A stretch of 17,933 bases of DNA from JAOABC01 sp041287495 (GCA_041287495.1 JBEULE010000037.1:1-17933), one strand, 5' to 3'; positions 1 to 7,360 are shown, numbered from the stretch's first letter. Notes: a model not told the origin generated them from the letters alone. Translations and numbers: made by a program.

Positions 1-1119
1 TTTAATTATAATCTCTTTATTTTCATAATTTCTAAATTTAATGTAATTTTCTCCTCTTTCTACTATATACTGAGGAAGTAGCGGAACTTTCCCAAGCCCT
101 CCGTTTAAGTCTAATGCAAAGGTAGGAATACCTATTCCGGATAGTCTTCCTCTTAAATGTTCCATTATCTCTAATCCTTTGTCTATACCTGTTTTAAAGT
201 GATAAACTCCTTTTACTGGATCACAGTGAAATAGATAGTAAGGTTTGATTTTAACTTTCAAAAGGTCTCTCATTAACTCTTCTATTAAAAATTTATCATC
301 ATTTATTCCTTTTAATAAAACTGTCTGGTTTAAAATCGGAATTCCAGTTTGGAGTATATTTTTTACGGCTTGTTTTGTGTAGTTTGTTATCTCATTTGGA
401 TGATTAAAGTGGGTTACTATCCAAACTTTGTCATATCTTGAAAGTATATCTAATAAATCTTCATCGAAAAATCTGAAAGGATTTACCACTAACTCCCTTG
501 TCCCTACTCGGATAATATCTATATGGTCTATCTGTTGTAAATTTTCTAATATATATTCAATTTTTTTATTAGGAAGAGTTAATGGATCTCCTCCGGAAAG
601 TAAAACCTCCTTTATACTTTTGTTTTTTCTTATATAGTCAAATATAATTTCAAACTCTTCTTTTGTTTTTGCTCTCTCTTCTTCCAAAAACATTCTCTTT
701 CTCATACAGTGCCTACAGTAAACACTACAGACATTCGTTGTTCTAATTAAAACTCTATCAGGATATCTGTATGTTAGACCGGTAACGGGACTTTTTATAT
801 CCTCTAAAAATGGGTCTAACTCAGCATCTTTTTGATAATATTCATCTATCTCTTTTCCTGAAGGAATTATCTGTTTTGCTATTGGGTCTTCAGGATTGTT
901 GATATCTACCAAGGATAGGTAATAAGGAGTTGTAGCAAAGTGGAATATCTTATTTACTATATAAAACTCTCTCTCATCCACCCATCTAACTATACTTTTT
1001 AAATCTTCAAAACTCTTAATTCTGTTTGCTGTTTGCCATTTCCAGTTAAACCAATCATTTTTATCTATATTCTTCCATTTCTCAAAACTTTTCCAGTAGT
1101 TGTCTTCTAATATTTTCAA
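1..1119 (-). CDS. kamA: KamA-family radical SAM aminomutase (lysine 2,3-aminomutase type), 3' end outside the window
   Basis: I translated this frame by hand: 373 codons are visible and no stop is reached before position 1, so the C-terminus is missing. Family role: PLP- and SAM-dependent migration of an alpha-amino group to the beta carbon, L-lysine to L-beta-lysine. Visible residues are the radical-SAM cluster motif CxxxCxxC at C131, C135 and C138; the substrate-amine aspartates D300 (HCDP) and D337 (ALDLNGG); and the PLP lysine K344 in GGLGK. The N-terminal WKWQ segment is also family-like. Both aspartates are kept, which favours lysine over glutamate as substrate. The start is TTG at 1119: an in-frame TAA lies four codons upstream and AAAGGTG precedes it by about 12 bases. 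Alternatives are an EpmB-type EF-P lysine aminomutase or a paralogue of other specificity. The family call is secure, the substrate less so. Confidence 0.9.
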   Translation of the reverse strand, partial: MKILEDNYWKSFEKWKNIDKNDWFNWKWQTANRIKSFEDLKSIVRWVDEREFYIVNKIFHFATTPYYLSLVDINNPEDPIAKQIIPSGKEIDEYYQKDAELDPFLEDIKSPVTGLTYRYPDRVLIRTTNVCSVYCRHCMRKRMFLEEERAKTKEEFEIIFDYIRKNKSIKEVLLSGGDPLTLPNKKIEYILENLQQIDHIDIIRVGTRELVVNPFRFFDEDLLDILSRYDKVWIVTHFNHPNEITNYTKQAVKNILQTGIPILNQTVLLKGINDDKFLIEELMRDLLKVKIKPYYLFHCDPVKGVYHFKTGIDKGLEIMEHLRGRLSGIGIPTFALDLNGGLGKVPLLPQYIVERGENYIKFRNYENKEIIIK

Positions 1120-1159
1120 TCTATTCTTTTACACCTTTAGAAATTTGATTGTCAATAAT

Positions 1160-1189
1160 AGTATAAAATTATAAACACTCTCTTTTCAA
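1160..1189 (-). promoter_or_regulatory. Candidate sigma-70 promoter for kamA
   Basis: On the minus strand TTGAAA (1189-1184) is followed after 18 bp by TATACT (1165-1160). Transcription would begin near 1153, giving a leader of about 34 bases before the TTG start at 1119. It lies in the short gap after the stop codon at 1199, so kamA need not depend on the upstream gene. AT-rich background makes chance matches likely. Confidence 0.45.
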
Positions 1190-1198
1190 TTGTATAAA

Positions 1199-3058
1199 TC
1201 ATTGAAGTATATTTACCCATACAGAATCTAAGCTGTGGATATTGTTATAAATCTCATCTAAGTTTTTGTAATCTGTTTTACCGGTAAGCCATGTGTATTC
1301 ATCTAATATATATTTGACCATAAATTCGTAAGCTTTCCTGTTTTCTGTTAGAAATGGTGAATCTATCTTTTTGTCTTTTAATATATGGAAAAGTTGTATT
1401 TTTTGGGGGTCATAGTCCATAAAAGAGTAGTAAGAGAAATCTGTTATTATCACACCTTCAAAATTTTTCCAAAGTTTATAAAACTCTCTGTATAGAGTTG
1501 GATTAAGCCCATCTATACCTTTAAAATAAAGTATATCAAAAGATGAGAGGTTCTCCACAAGTAAACTGTCAGGATTTTGGATAGACTTTGCCGGAATTAC
1601 TGCAAAAGTTTTTTCTGAGAGTCCAATACTGTTGTCATTTATCAGATACCAAAATAGTAGCGAAGAGAAATTTATATCTTGAGTTCTGACGGCTAATCTG
1701 TTTTCTTTACCTTTAGCTATTTTTTTGTAATTATCTACAATAATCTTAAAATCTGCTGTTTCTGGAAACGCTTTGCTTACATCCAAAGTATAAGATGGTG
1801 GAGAGGGAGACCTTAAAAATGGTTTTACTCCTATATTTGATAGAGCTTTATTTACTGTGAATACAATCTCATTTAGAAAATCTACTACTTCATTTACGGA
1901 CATTCCAAACCTTCTGAGCCTGTTATAAAGTATATATCCACTCTTCTTATCGTTATATACAAGATTGTTTACTATAAGGAAAGAGAGATAGTAAATATAT
2001 GCTCTTTTTAAGTTTCTGTTTGAAAAGTTTAGAGCCTCTTTTTCCACTGTTAAAAAAGGATACATAAATATATGCCCTAATTTATAACTGTCATAAACTT
2101 CTACTAAGGGCTTTATCTTTGATTTGATGAATTCGTAGTTTGTATGTAAAAAATCTTCTCCAAATGTATTTTTTTCATATTGGCGTATCGGATAGGAGTA
2201 AAAGTAAACACTGTTTTTTAATATATTTTTATAATTTTCATCTTTTTTTGCGAAAATTGTCGCCGCCGAAGATACAAGATCTAAGAGGAAAAGTATTACT
2301 CCGGCTTTTCTCTTTATCTGAAATGATATATACGGAGCAACTCTCTTATATGTCTCAACCTTTGTTAAGTTAAGTTGACTCATATTCTCAAATGTTTCTA
2401 TTTGAGGTCTGTAGTTGGCAATAAACAGATCAAAATATTCACTAATTATCTTTTTTAACTTTTCAAATCCTAATCTTAAAATAGCTGTTTCTATATCTTT
2501 TATCTCTTCAGTGGCTTCCTCTGCTACACTGTTTGCCATCTCAATAACCTTGTTTTTCAAAGGTGGTAAAAGATCAAGAAGAAGCTTTAGATGTGTTGCA
2601 TCTGTATTTGGATCTTCAATCTCCGTAAGGAGATTAAAAAGTGTAATTAGATCTGATGATATCTTTTCGTTTTCTATATCTTTTGGAGTAATGGAAATCT
2701 TTTTAACCGGATTTCTTTCTTTTATATAGGCTGTATGTTTTTTTATAAACTCAATATCGTTAAACTCTTCTAAGAATGCTGTTATCACATCTGTTTCTGA
2801 GGAGTCAACTATCTGTGTTTTATAATTTTTATTGTTTAGTTCAAGATGGATAAACATTCCAGGTTTAAGTTCTTTGTTTTCTTTGAATGTTTTTATATAA
2901 ACTACATTTTTTGTAATATAAACTATGTTTCCAACCTCAGATTTAACATCTTTGAGATAGTATCTGTTCCATCTTTCATCAATTTCTATAGTGGTTTTAA
3001 CAGAGTTACTTTCTTCTTTTGCTTCTTTTTTCTTCCCTCCAAAGCCAAACAATCCCAT
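1199..3058 (-). CDS. HDOD-like domain protein with a beta-rich N-terminal (PilZ-like) segment and unassigned C-terminal domain
   Basis: 619 aa with no signal peptide or membrane segment, so probably cytosolic. Residues 1-20 are a Gly/Lys-rich tail. Residues 25-115 look like a small beta-barrel of PilZ type, but I do not find the canonical RxxxR and D/NxSxxG c-di-GMP residues. Residues about 135-400 resemble an HDOD domain: a helix pair, then VIEMANSV (171-178), then a DIETAILRLG segment (188-197), matching the family pattern NSa...i.si..AI..LG. HDOD proteins are HD-fold relatives without phosphohydrolase metal ligands, usually scaffolds in signalling. Residues about 430-619 (including TFAVIPAKSI and EGVIITDFSYYSF) match nothing I recognise. 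The start has a strong AAGGAG site (minus strand, 3067-3062). The HD-GYP and kinase genes nearby suggest a signalling role. Domain names are inference; the gene itself is secure. Confidence 0.75.
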   Translation of the reverse strand: MGLFGFGGKKKEAKEESNSVKTTIEIDERWNRYYLKDVKSEVGNIVYITKNVVYIKTFKENKELKPGMFIHLELNNKNYKTQIVDSSETDVITAFLEEFNDIEFIKKHTAYIKERNPVKKISITPKDIENEKISSDLITLFNLLTEIEDPNTDATHLKLLLDLLPPLKNKVIEMANSVAEEATEEIKDIETAILRLGFEKLKKIISEYFDLFIANYRPQIETFENMSQLNLTKVETYKRVAPYISFQIKRKAGVILFLLDLVSSAATIFAKKDENYKNILKNSVYFYSYPIRQYEKNTFGEDFLHTNYEFIKSKIKPLVEVYDSYKLGHIFMYPFLTVEKEALNFSNRNLKRAYIYYLSFLIVNNLVYNDKKSGYILYNRLRRFGMSVNEVVDFLNEIVFTVNKALSNIGVKPFLRSPSPPSYTLDVSKAFPETADFKIIVDNYKKIAKGKENRLAVRTQDINFSSLLFWYLINDNSIGLSEKTFAVIPAKSIQNPDSLLVENLSSFDILYFKGIDGLNPTLYREFYKLWKNFEGVIITDFSYYSFMDYDPQKIQLFHILKDKKIDSPFLTENRKAYEFMVKYILDEYTWLTGKTDYKNLDEIYNNIHSLDSVWVNILQ

Positions 3059-3085
3059 TTTAAACTCCTTACATTTATATTTTAC

Positions 3086-3114
3086 ATTATATCAAAGAAT
3101 TTTATTAATGTATC
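3086..3114 (-). promoter_or_regulatory. Candidate promoter for the HDOD-like gene
   Basis: A minus-strand TATAAT at 3091-3086 is preceded at 17 bp by GATACA (3114-3109), a weak -35. The start ATG at 3058 would follow a leader of about 20 bases containing AAGGAG. It is divergent from the tRNA promoter on the other strand. Confidence 0.35.
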
Positions 3115-3135
3115 TCTTTGTAATAATTGTTGTAG

Positions 3136-3141
3136 TATAAT
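3136..3141 (+). promoter_or_regulatory. -10 element of the tRNA-Ser / SRP RNA transcript
   Basis: A perfect TATAAT lies 20 bases before the 5' end of the mature tRNA, the usual distance for a stable-RNA promoter with a short 5' leader. No good -35 is visible 16-18 bp upstream. Confidence 0.45.
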
Positions 3142-3161
3142 ATATTATCTATCTTGAATTT

Positions 3162-3251
3162 GGATGGGTGTCCGAGTGGCCGAAGGAGCAGCACTGGAAA
3201 TGCTGTGTACGGGTAATCCCCGTACCGCGGGTTCGAATCCCGCCCCATCCG
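3162..3251 (+). tRNA. tRNA-Ser, anticodon GGA
   Basis: A complete class II tRNA cloverleaf. The acceptor GGATGGG pairs with CCCATCC (3244-3250), and base 3251 (G) is the discriminator. The anticodon stem CAGCA/TGCTG carries the loop CTGGAAA, so the anticodon is GGA, decoding UCC and UCU. A long variable arm (GTACGGG...CCCCGTAC) marks a serine tRNA. The T arm GCGGGTTCGAATCCCGC is canonical. The 3' CCA is not encoded and must be added after transcription. Open frames across this stretch on either strand are artefacts of the RNA. Confidence 0.97.
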
Positions 3252-3270
3252 CTTGGGCTGGAAAGGTAAG

Positions 3271-3365
3271 TTTCGGGACCCTCCGGGTAGGAGACGGTGA
3301 ACCTCCCCAGGTCCGGAAGGAAGCAAGGATAAGCCGACTCTCCTATGCCGGAGTAAGTCCCGGTA
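3271..3365 (+). ncRNA. ffs: Signal recognition particle RNA, small bacterial (4.5S) type
   Basis: It carries the conserved SRP domain IV apical loop, CAGGTCCGGAAGGAAGCA at 3308-3325, with the GGAA tetraloop. The flanks fold into a long hairpin: CGGGAC (3274-3279) with GTCCCG (3357-3362), CTCCGG (3281-3286) with CCGGAG (3348-3353), and TAGGAGA with TCTCCTA. Length near 95 nt fits the small form without an Alu domain. This RNA binds Ffh and targets nascent membrane proteins to FtsY. It starts about 20 bases after the tRNA and ends about 25 bases before the next start codon. No U-run terminator follows, so cotranscription with both neighbours is likely. Exact ends are estimated from the stem. 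Confidence 0.95.
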
Positions 3366-3390
3366 AAATATAAAGTAAAAAGGTGCTAAA

Positions 3391-4530
3391 ATGGAAGCAG
3401 TAGAAACTTTACAATGGGAATCAGCAGAAAAGAAAGTTATTTTAGCTGTTGATGATGAACCTGCAAATTTAGACCTGATAGAGTTAATATTTAGTGAGTA
3501 TGAAAATATAGAGGTTATAAAAGCTTATAACGGACAAGAAGCCATAGATTTAATAAAGCAAAGGCAAGATATAGACATCATTCTTTTAGATATATTTATG
3601 CCGGTTAAAAATGGCATAGAAACCTTAAAAGAGCTAAGAGAAGACCTTAAAATTGATATACCAATAATAGTTCTAACTGCAGATCCACAGCAGAAGTATG
3701 AAGCTTTGAAACACAAAGCCACAGACTTTTTAACCAAACCTATAGACCCAGAGGAAGTCCAGTTAAGGACATTTAACTATATAGATATAAAGCGCTCAAA
3801 GGACTTTTTGAAAAATGTAAATAAAATATTAGAAGAAAAAGTTCAAGAGAGAACAAAACAACTAAAAGAAGCTTTCGATTATATATCACTTTTAAATGTT
3901 CAGGTTATAGAGATTTTAGGTGATGTATCAGAGTATAGAGATTTAGAAACAGGAAAACATATAAAAAGAATAAAACTTTACACACAAAAGATGCTTGATC
4001 TTCTTGGAATTGAAGATGATGGTATATCTATAGCTTCTATGCTTCATGATATAGGTAAGATAGGTATTCCTGATGCTATACTTCTAAAACCAGGTAAACT
4101 TCTTCCACATGAGTTTGAGATAATGAAAATGCACTCTACAATAGGCTATCAGATGCTTGCTCTACATGGAGAGAAATTTCCTATTTTGCAAAAAGCAGCT
4201 ATAATAGCTTACACTCACCATGAAAAATGGGATGGAACAGGGTACCCAAGAGGCTTAAAAGGAGAAGATATACCTATAGAAGGGAGAATTACGGCAATTG
4301 TAGATGTGTTTGACGCTTTGGTATCAAAAAGAGTTTATAAACCTGCTATGTCTTATGATAAAGCCTTATCTATAATAGAAGAGTCTGCTGGAAAACATTT
4401 TGACCCTAAACTGGTAGAAATATTTTTAAAACATAAAGAAGAATTTATAAAAATAAAAGAGGAGAATCCTGACGACGATAAACTTCCTTCTATATTAGCT
4501 ATGATGGAAGATTTAAGGCGTCTTTTATAA
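3391..4530 (+). CDS. Response regulator with HD-GYP domain, probable c-di-GMP phosphodiesterase
   Basis: 379 aa. Residues 15-130 are a receiver domain: acidic pair D21/D22, phosphoacceptor D67 in LLDIFMP, T96, and K116 in TKP. A helical linker (135-175) leads to the HD-GYP domain (175-350): HD at H219-D220, HH at 276-277, and the GYP signature in DGTGYP (281-286). The metal-ligand positions look intact, so c-di-GMP hydrolysis to pGpG/GMP is the likely reaction, switched by phosphorylation. This is the RpfG-like layout. The start ATG has AAAAGGTG (3378-3385) before it. It begins just after the SRP RNA with no visible promoter or terminator between them. Its last 32 bases overlap, tail to tail, the histidine kinase on the other strand. 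That kinase could be a partner, but the sequence does not show it. Confidence 0.93.
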   Translation: MEAVETLQWESAEKKVILAVDDEPANLDLIELIFSEYENIEVIKAYNGQEAIDLIKQRQDIDIILLDIFMPVKNGIETLKELREDLKIDIPIIVLTADPQQKYEALKHKATDFLTKPIDPEEVQLRTFNYIDIKRSKDFLKNVNKILEEKVQERTKQLKEAFDYISLLNVQVIEILGDVSEYRDLETGKHIKRIKLYTQKMLDLLGIEDDGISIASMLHDIGKIGIPDAILLKPGKLLPHEFEIMKMHSTIGYQMLALHGEKFPILQKAAIIAYTHHEKWDGTGYPRGLKGEDIPIEGRITAIVDVFDALVSKRVYKPAMSYDKALSIIEESAGKHFDPKLVEIFLKHKEEFIKIKEENPDDDKLPSILAMMEDLRRLL

Positions 4531-6637
4531 TTTTATTCACTACTTCACAGTTTAGCTGGGATTTGTTTATAAACTTATAACCTTCTGGTATCTGAATTTT
4601 TTCTTCTGAAGATACAATTATAGTCTTAGATTTATCTAAAGTTCCGTCTTTAAGTATATCTGTAATAACTTTGTCTTTTATAAAGAAGTCTAATATATAG
4701 AATGTTTTTTCTGAATTCTGTCTGGAAATGATACTATTAAAATCTTTTTCTAATGATTTTATCCATTTGATGTTAAAGTTATCTCTTAAACAGTCTAAAA
4801 GTATTTCTCCAAAAAATTGACTATCTTCTAAAATCACCACAGTATATTCTTTATTATTATTAAACTCTATTATAGAAGTATCAATCTCTTTATTTATGTT
4901 TTTAGGTATTACAAACCTGAAGCAGGTTCCTTCTCCTAATTTTGATTCTACCCAGATATTACCACCATGTAGTTCTACTATCTTTTTTACTATAACAAGA
5001 CCTAAACCTGTTCCTTTAACAGACTTTTGCATCGGGTTTTCAAGTTGAACAAAAGGTTGGAATAATTTCTTTATATCTTCTTCTGATATACCTACTCCTG
5101 TATCACATACAGAAAACTGGACTTTACTTTCATCGTATTCTTTAACCTCTAATTCAACTTTCCCTCCAGTAGATGTAAATTTAACCCCATTTGACAGAAG
5201 ATTTATAAGAACCTGTTTCAAAAGAGTTCTGTCTACGTAGCAATTTTTATCATCACAGAGATTTTTTATCTGAAAATCTAAACCTTTTCCTTTTGCCAGA
5301 GGTTCTATAATCGCTTTGACTTCGTTTAATAATTCATCTATATTAAATAATATTGGATTAAGTTTGATTTTGCCACTTTCTAATTTTGAAAAATCTAACA
5401 CATTGTTTATAAGTTCTAATAATGTTTTTCCAGCTATATTTATCTTCTCAATATAAGGTTTGATATTTTCTGGAATATCTTTTCTTTTTGATAAGATTTG
5501 AGAAAAGCCTATTATTGCATTGAGAGGTGTTCTAAGTTCATGACTCATATTTGCCAAGAATAAATCTTTTGACCTTGCGTAAGATTCAGCTTTAAAGAGA
5601 AGTTCTTTAGTTTTTTCCAATGTATGTCTGTATATAACTAAATGTTTGAGTGTTTGTAATGTTAGAGTAATCAGAGATTCTATAAAAGATTTACCTTTAT
5701 CATCCTTATCTATTATTTTGACTAAACTATCAGAAAGTTTAAATTTTATTACTAATGCTTTTTCCGATAGATAAATATCAACATATCTTTCTTTTTTGGG
5801 GTCTATTTTGCTACTATCAAACTCTTCCATATCAATGACTTCTAAATCCTCAAATAGTTCCTTGAAAATATAGGCAAGTTTCATTAGATAAATTTTTAGA
5901 TTTGTTTTTATATCTCCTTCTTCTAAATTTTCCGAAGGAAAAGTTCTTATCAAGTGTAAATTCATCTCTACAAAAAGTTTTTCAACAATTACTATATCGT
6001 CATTTAATACTAATCTATAAAAATCAAAATATTCTCTTATAAATTTAATAAGTTTATCACTTATCGTTTTTAGATTTTGTATATATTCTTTATCTCCATT
6101 TACTTTTAGAAGAAAATATGTATTGTGCCACTCATCGTGAATTTTACTTAATTCATCATAACCTACTTTGTCTAAAATGCCGAGTTTTAGAAAATCATCT
6201 AAGATTTTTTGAGTCTCACAGTTCATAGCATTATCTGCTACGGGTAATTCATATAGATTTAGATTATTTTCTACTGCATATATAACTTTACCTAAGTTAT
6301 TCAGATGTTGTTTTAGAAAGATATCAATTTGGTATGCTTTATCTTCTGATGACTCTAAAGTGTTTAGCTCATAAGTTATTGAAGATACCATAATTAATAG
6401 ATTACTTCTACTTATTATATAATAAAACCATTTATCCCTTACTTCTTCATTTATTTCTTTGTAATTGATTAACTTCTTGTAAATTATCTTCTTCATTAAA
6501 GCTATTCCATAAAACATATCTACATTGTCTAGTTCAACATTGTAGTGAGCTTCTACTACACGGATAATAGAATTTACAAAATTTATACCTATATCTTCAA
6601 ATAACCACATTTTAATAAAATCTTTCTGTCTATGCAT
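4499..6637 (-). CDS. Hybrid histidine kinase, main open part of a frameshifted gene with a globin-coupled sensor
   Basis: 712 aa are open from an internal ATG. That ATG has no ribosome binding site, and the family-like sequence continues upstream in this frame, so it is probably not the native start. The N-terminal 60 residues match the second half of a globin-coupled sensor: VVEAHYNV with H31 as candidate proximal haem ligand, then YGIALMKKIIYKKL. Residues 60-350 are a helical region of no family I know. The kinase core has the H-box MSHELRTP with H366, N-box LSNGVKF (N483), DTGVGIS (512-518) and GTGLGL (542-547). Residues 597-712 are a weak receiver-like domain with E604/D605, D650 in YILDFF, S676 and K692. 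It is the second gene after a single-domain receiver, 11 bases apart. The first 64 residues lie at 6638-6828, in frame -1 relative to the start codon. Kinase call secure; sensor call likely. Confidence 0.88.
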   Translation of the reverse strand: MHRQKDFIKMWLFEDIGINFVNSIIRVVEAHYNVELDNVDMFYGIALMKKIIYKKLINYKEINEEVRDKWFYYIISRSNLLIMVSSITYELNTLESSEDKAYQIDIFLKQHLNNLGKVIYAVENNLNLYELPVADNAMNCETQKILDDFLKLGILDKVGYDELSKIHDEWHNTYFLLKVNGDKEYIQNLKTISDKLIKFIREYFDFYRLVLNDDIVIVEKLFVEMNLHLIRTFPSENLEEGDIKTNLKIYLMKLAYIFKELFEDLEVIDMEEFDSSKIDPKKERYVDIYLSEKALVIKFKLSDSLVKIIDKDDKGKSFIESLITLTLQTLKHLVIYRHTLEKTKELLFKAESYARSKDLFLANMSHELRTPLNAIIGFSQILSKRKDIPENIKPYIEKINIAGKTLLELINNVLDFSKLESGKIKLNPILFNIDELLNEVKAIIEPLAKGKGLDFQIKNLCDDKNCYVDRTLLKQVLINLLSNGVKFTSTGGKVELEVKEYDESKVQFSVCDTGVGISEEDIKKLFQPFVQLENPMQKSVKGTGLGLVIVKKIVELHGGNIWVESKLGEGTCFRFVIPKNINKEIDTSIIEFNNNKEYTVVILEDSQFFGEILLDCLRDNFNIKWIKSLEKDFNSIISRQNSEKTFYILDFFIKDKVITDILKDGTLDKSKTIIVSSEEKIQIPEGYKFINKSQLNCEVVNKIIKDALNLPS

Positions 6638-6660
6638 AAGGTAAGCTATAATTTCTGGTT

Positions 6661-6828
6661 TTAGTATGTTTTTATACTTAGGATGGGAAAGTAGATTTTC
6701 ATAGAAAGCTGAAAATAAATCGTCTGATATACTTTCAAAAAAGCTTCAAATTTTTCTTTCTCTGGTAGTTCTTCTTTAAAATTATCTTCATATCTATGAA
6801 GTATCTTTAAAGTTATACCTTTATCCAT
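6661..6828 (-). pseudogene. 5' segment of the histidine kinase gene, separated by a one-base frameshift (zero-frame ORF, 55 codons)
   Basis: ATG at 6828 follows AGAGG with five-base spacing and stands 11 bases after the upstream receiver gene, so it is the expected start. Read straight, it ends at TAA (6663-6661) after 55 residues. Moving to the -1 frame at the T6 run (6742-6737) instead gives ESISDDLFSAFYENLLSHPK, which joins the 712-aa kinase frame with no stop, for 776 aa in all. In that joined numbering the segment has F42-Y43, and the later histidine is H95. From memory, the E. coli DosC sensor has distal Tyr43 and proximal His98 at nearly the same positions. The break could be a sequencing error (T7 read as T6), a true mutation, or programmed slippage. 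I list it as a broken 5' part only because the frame is not continuous. Confidence 0.75.
6737..6743 (-). other. Slippery heptamer T TTT TTG at the frame break
   Basis: In the zero frame the codons are GCT TTT TTG. The seven bases T TTT TTG fit the X XXY YYZ pattern for -1 ribosomal slippage. After slipping, the next codon is GAA, which is exactly the kinase frame. The six-T run would also allow RNA polymerase slippage adding one U. Heptamer and frame relation are seen directly; function is inference. No strong downstream stem was found by eye. Confidence 0.5.
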
Positions 6829-6839
6829 GATGACCTCTT

Positions 6840-7217
6840 TTATATATACTTTCTAATGACTTCTTTTAATTCTTCATAATCTACTGGTTTTGGTAAATAG
6901 CCATCAAAACCTTCTGCCAAGAATCTCTCTCTATCACCTTGAAGTCCAAATGCTGTAATTACTATAACTGGTTTTTCTGGATTTTTAGATTTTATGTATT
7001 TAAGAGCATCCAACCCTTTTATATTTGGCATATCCATATCTGTTAAAACAATATCATAGTTATTACTATCGTATAAATCAATACCTTCTTTTCCATCATT
7101 TGCAATATCAATATTTATCTCAACACCAAGTTCATCTCCCAATATAGTAAGCATATCCCTTATAACTTCTTGGTTAAAAGGGTCATCTTCCATAACTAAA
7201 ATTTTTACTTTTTTCAA
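6840..7217 (-). CDS. Single-domain response regulator (CheY-like receiver)
   Basis: 125 aa, a stand-alone receiver domain and nothing else. Visible are E10/D11/D12 at the acidic pocket, phosphoacceptor D60 in LTDMDMP, T88 in VITAF, and K110 in LPKP. The gene for the hybrid kinase starts 11 bases after its stop codon, so the two are almost certainly cotranscribed, and this protein is the best candidate to receive or relay its phosphate. The start is TTG at 7217, which has GGTG about 8 bases upstream. A stronger AAGGAG lies further up (minus strand, 7250-7245), so the translation signal is uncertain. A TATAAT on the minus strand at 7263-7258 could be the -10 of the pair. It has no output domain, so it must act by binding a partner or as a phosphorelay intermediate. 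Confidence 0.92.
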   Translation of the reverse strand: MKKVKILVMEDDPFNQEVIRDMLTILGDELGVEINIDIANDGKEGIDLYDSNNYDIVLTDMDMPNIKGLDALKYIKSKNPEKPVIVITAFGLQGDRERFLAEGFDGYLPKPVDYEELKEVIRKYI

Positions 7218-7307
7218 TTTTTTAACACCATTTTTAAGATTTTACTCCTTACCTTCAATTATAACATAAACGAGATGAAAAATGAGATAATTTTGGTAAA
7301 GTATTTT

Positions 7308-7345
7308 TTAAGAATTTTTAACATTTTATTAATATGTTTTTAACT
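7308..7345 (+). promoter_or_regulatory. Pho-box-like array of four TTAAnn half-sites upstream of psiE-phoB
   Basis: TTAAGA (7308-7313), TTAACA (7318-7323), TTAATA (7329-7334) and TTAACT (7340-7345) stand on the same strand with start-to-start spacing of 10, 11 and 11 bp. Three sit in a longer TTTTTAA context. Direct repeats with 11-bp period are how PhoB/PhoP-type winged-helix regulators bind DNA; the Bacillus PhoP half-site is TT(A/T/C)ACA. The last repeat ends 9 bases before a -10-like TAAAAT (7355-7360), the usual place where a Pho box stands in for a -35. The second gene of the operon is a PhoB-like regulator, so autoregulation is plausible. AT-rich chance is the main alternative. Confidence 0.5.
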
Positions 7346-7354
7346 TTTCTATTT

Positions 7355-7360
7355 TAAAAT
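7355..7360 (+). promoter_or_regulatory. -10 element of psiE-phoB, possibly giving a leaderless mRNA
   Basis: TAAAAT lies 6 bases before the psiE ATG (7367), so transcription would start at or next to the A of the start codon. No Shine-Dalgarno sequence is present in the preceding 20 bases, which fits a leaderless transcript. Weak by itself because the region is nearly all A and T. Confidence 0.35.

Noticed and set aside
1150..1155. Perfect minus-strand TTGACA as the kamA -35
   Set aside because: No -10-like hexamer at 16-18 bp downstream; the TTGAAA/TATACT pair further upstream fits better.
3105..3373. Open frames on both strands over the tRNA and SRP RNA region
   Set aside because: They overlie two well-folded RNAs and their translations resemble no protein; GC is high only because of the RNA stems.
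6635..6637. ATG at 6637 as the native start of the histidine kinase
   Set aside because: There is no Shine-Dalgarno site before it, and family-like sequence continues upstream in the same frame to the T6 run.
7225..7250. Short ATG ORF (MVLKN) overlapping the receiver's TTG start as a leader peptide
   Set aside because: The strong AAGGAG is about 13 bases from that ATG, too far to be convincing, and five codons could be chance.
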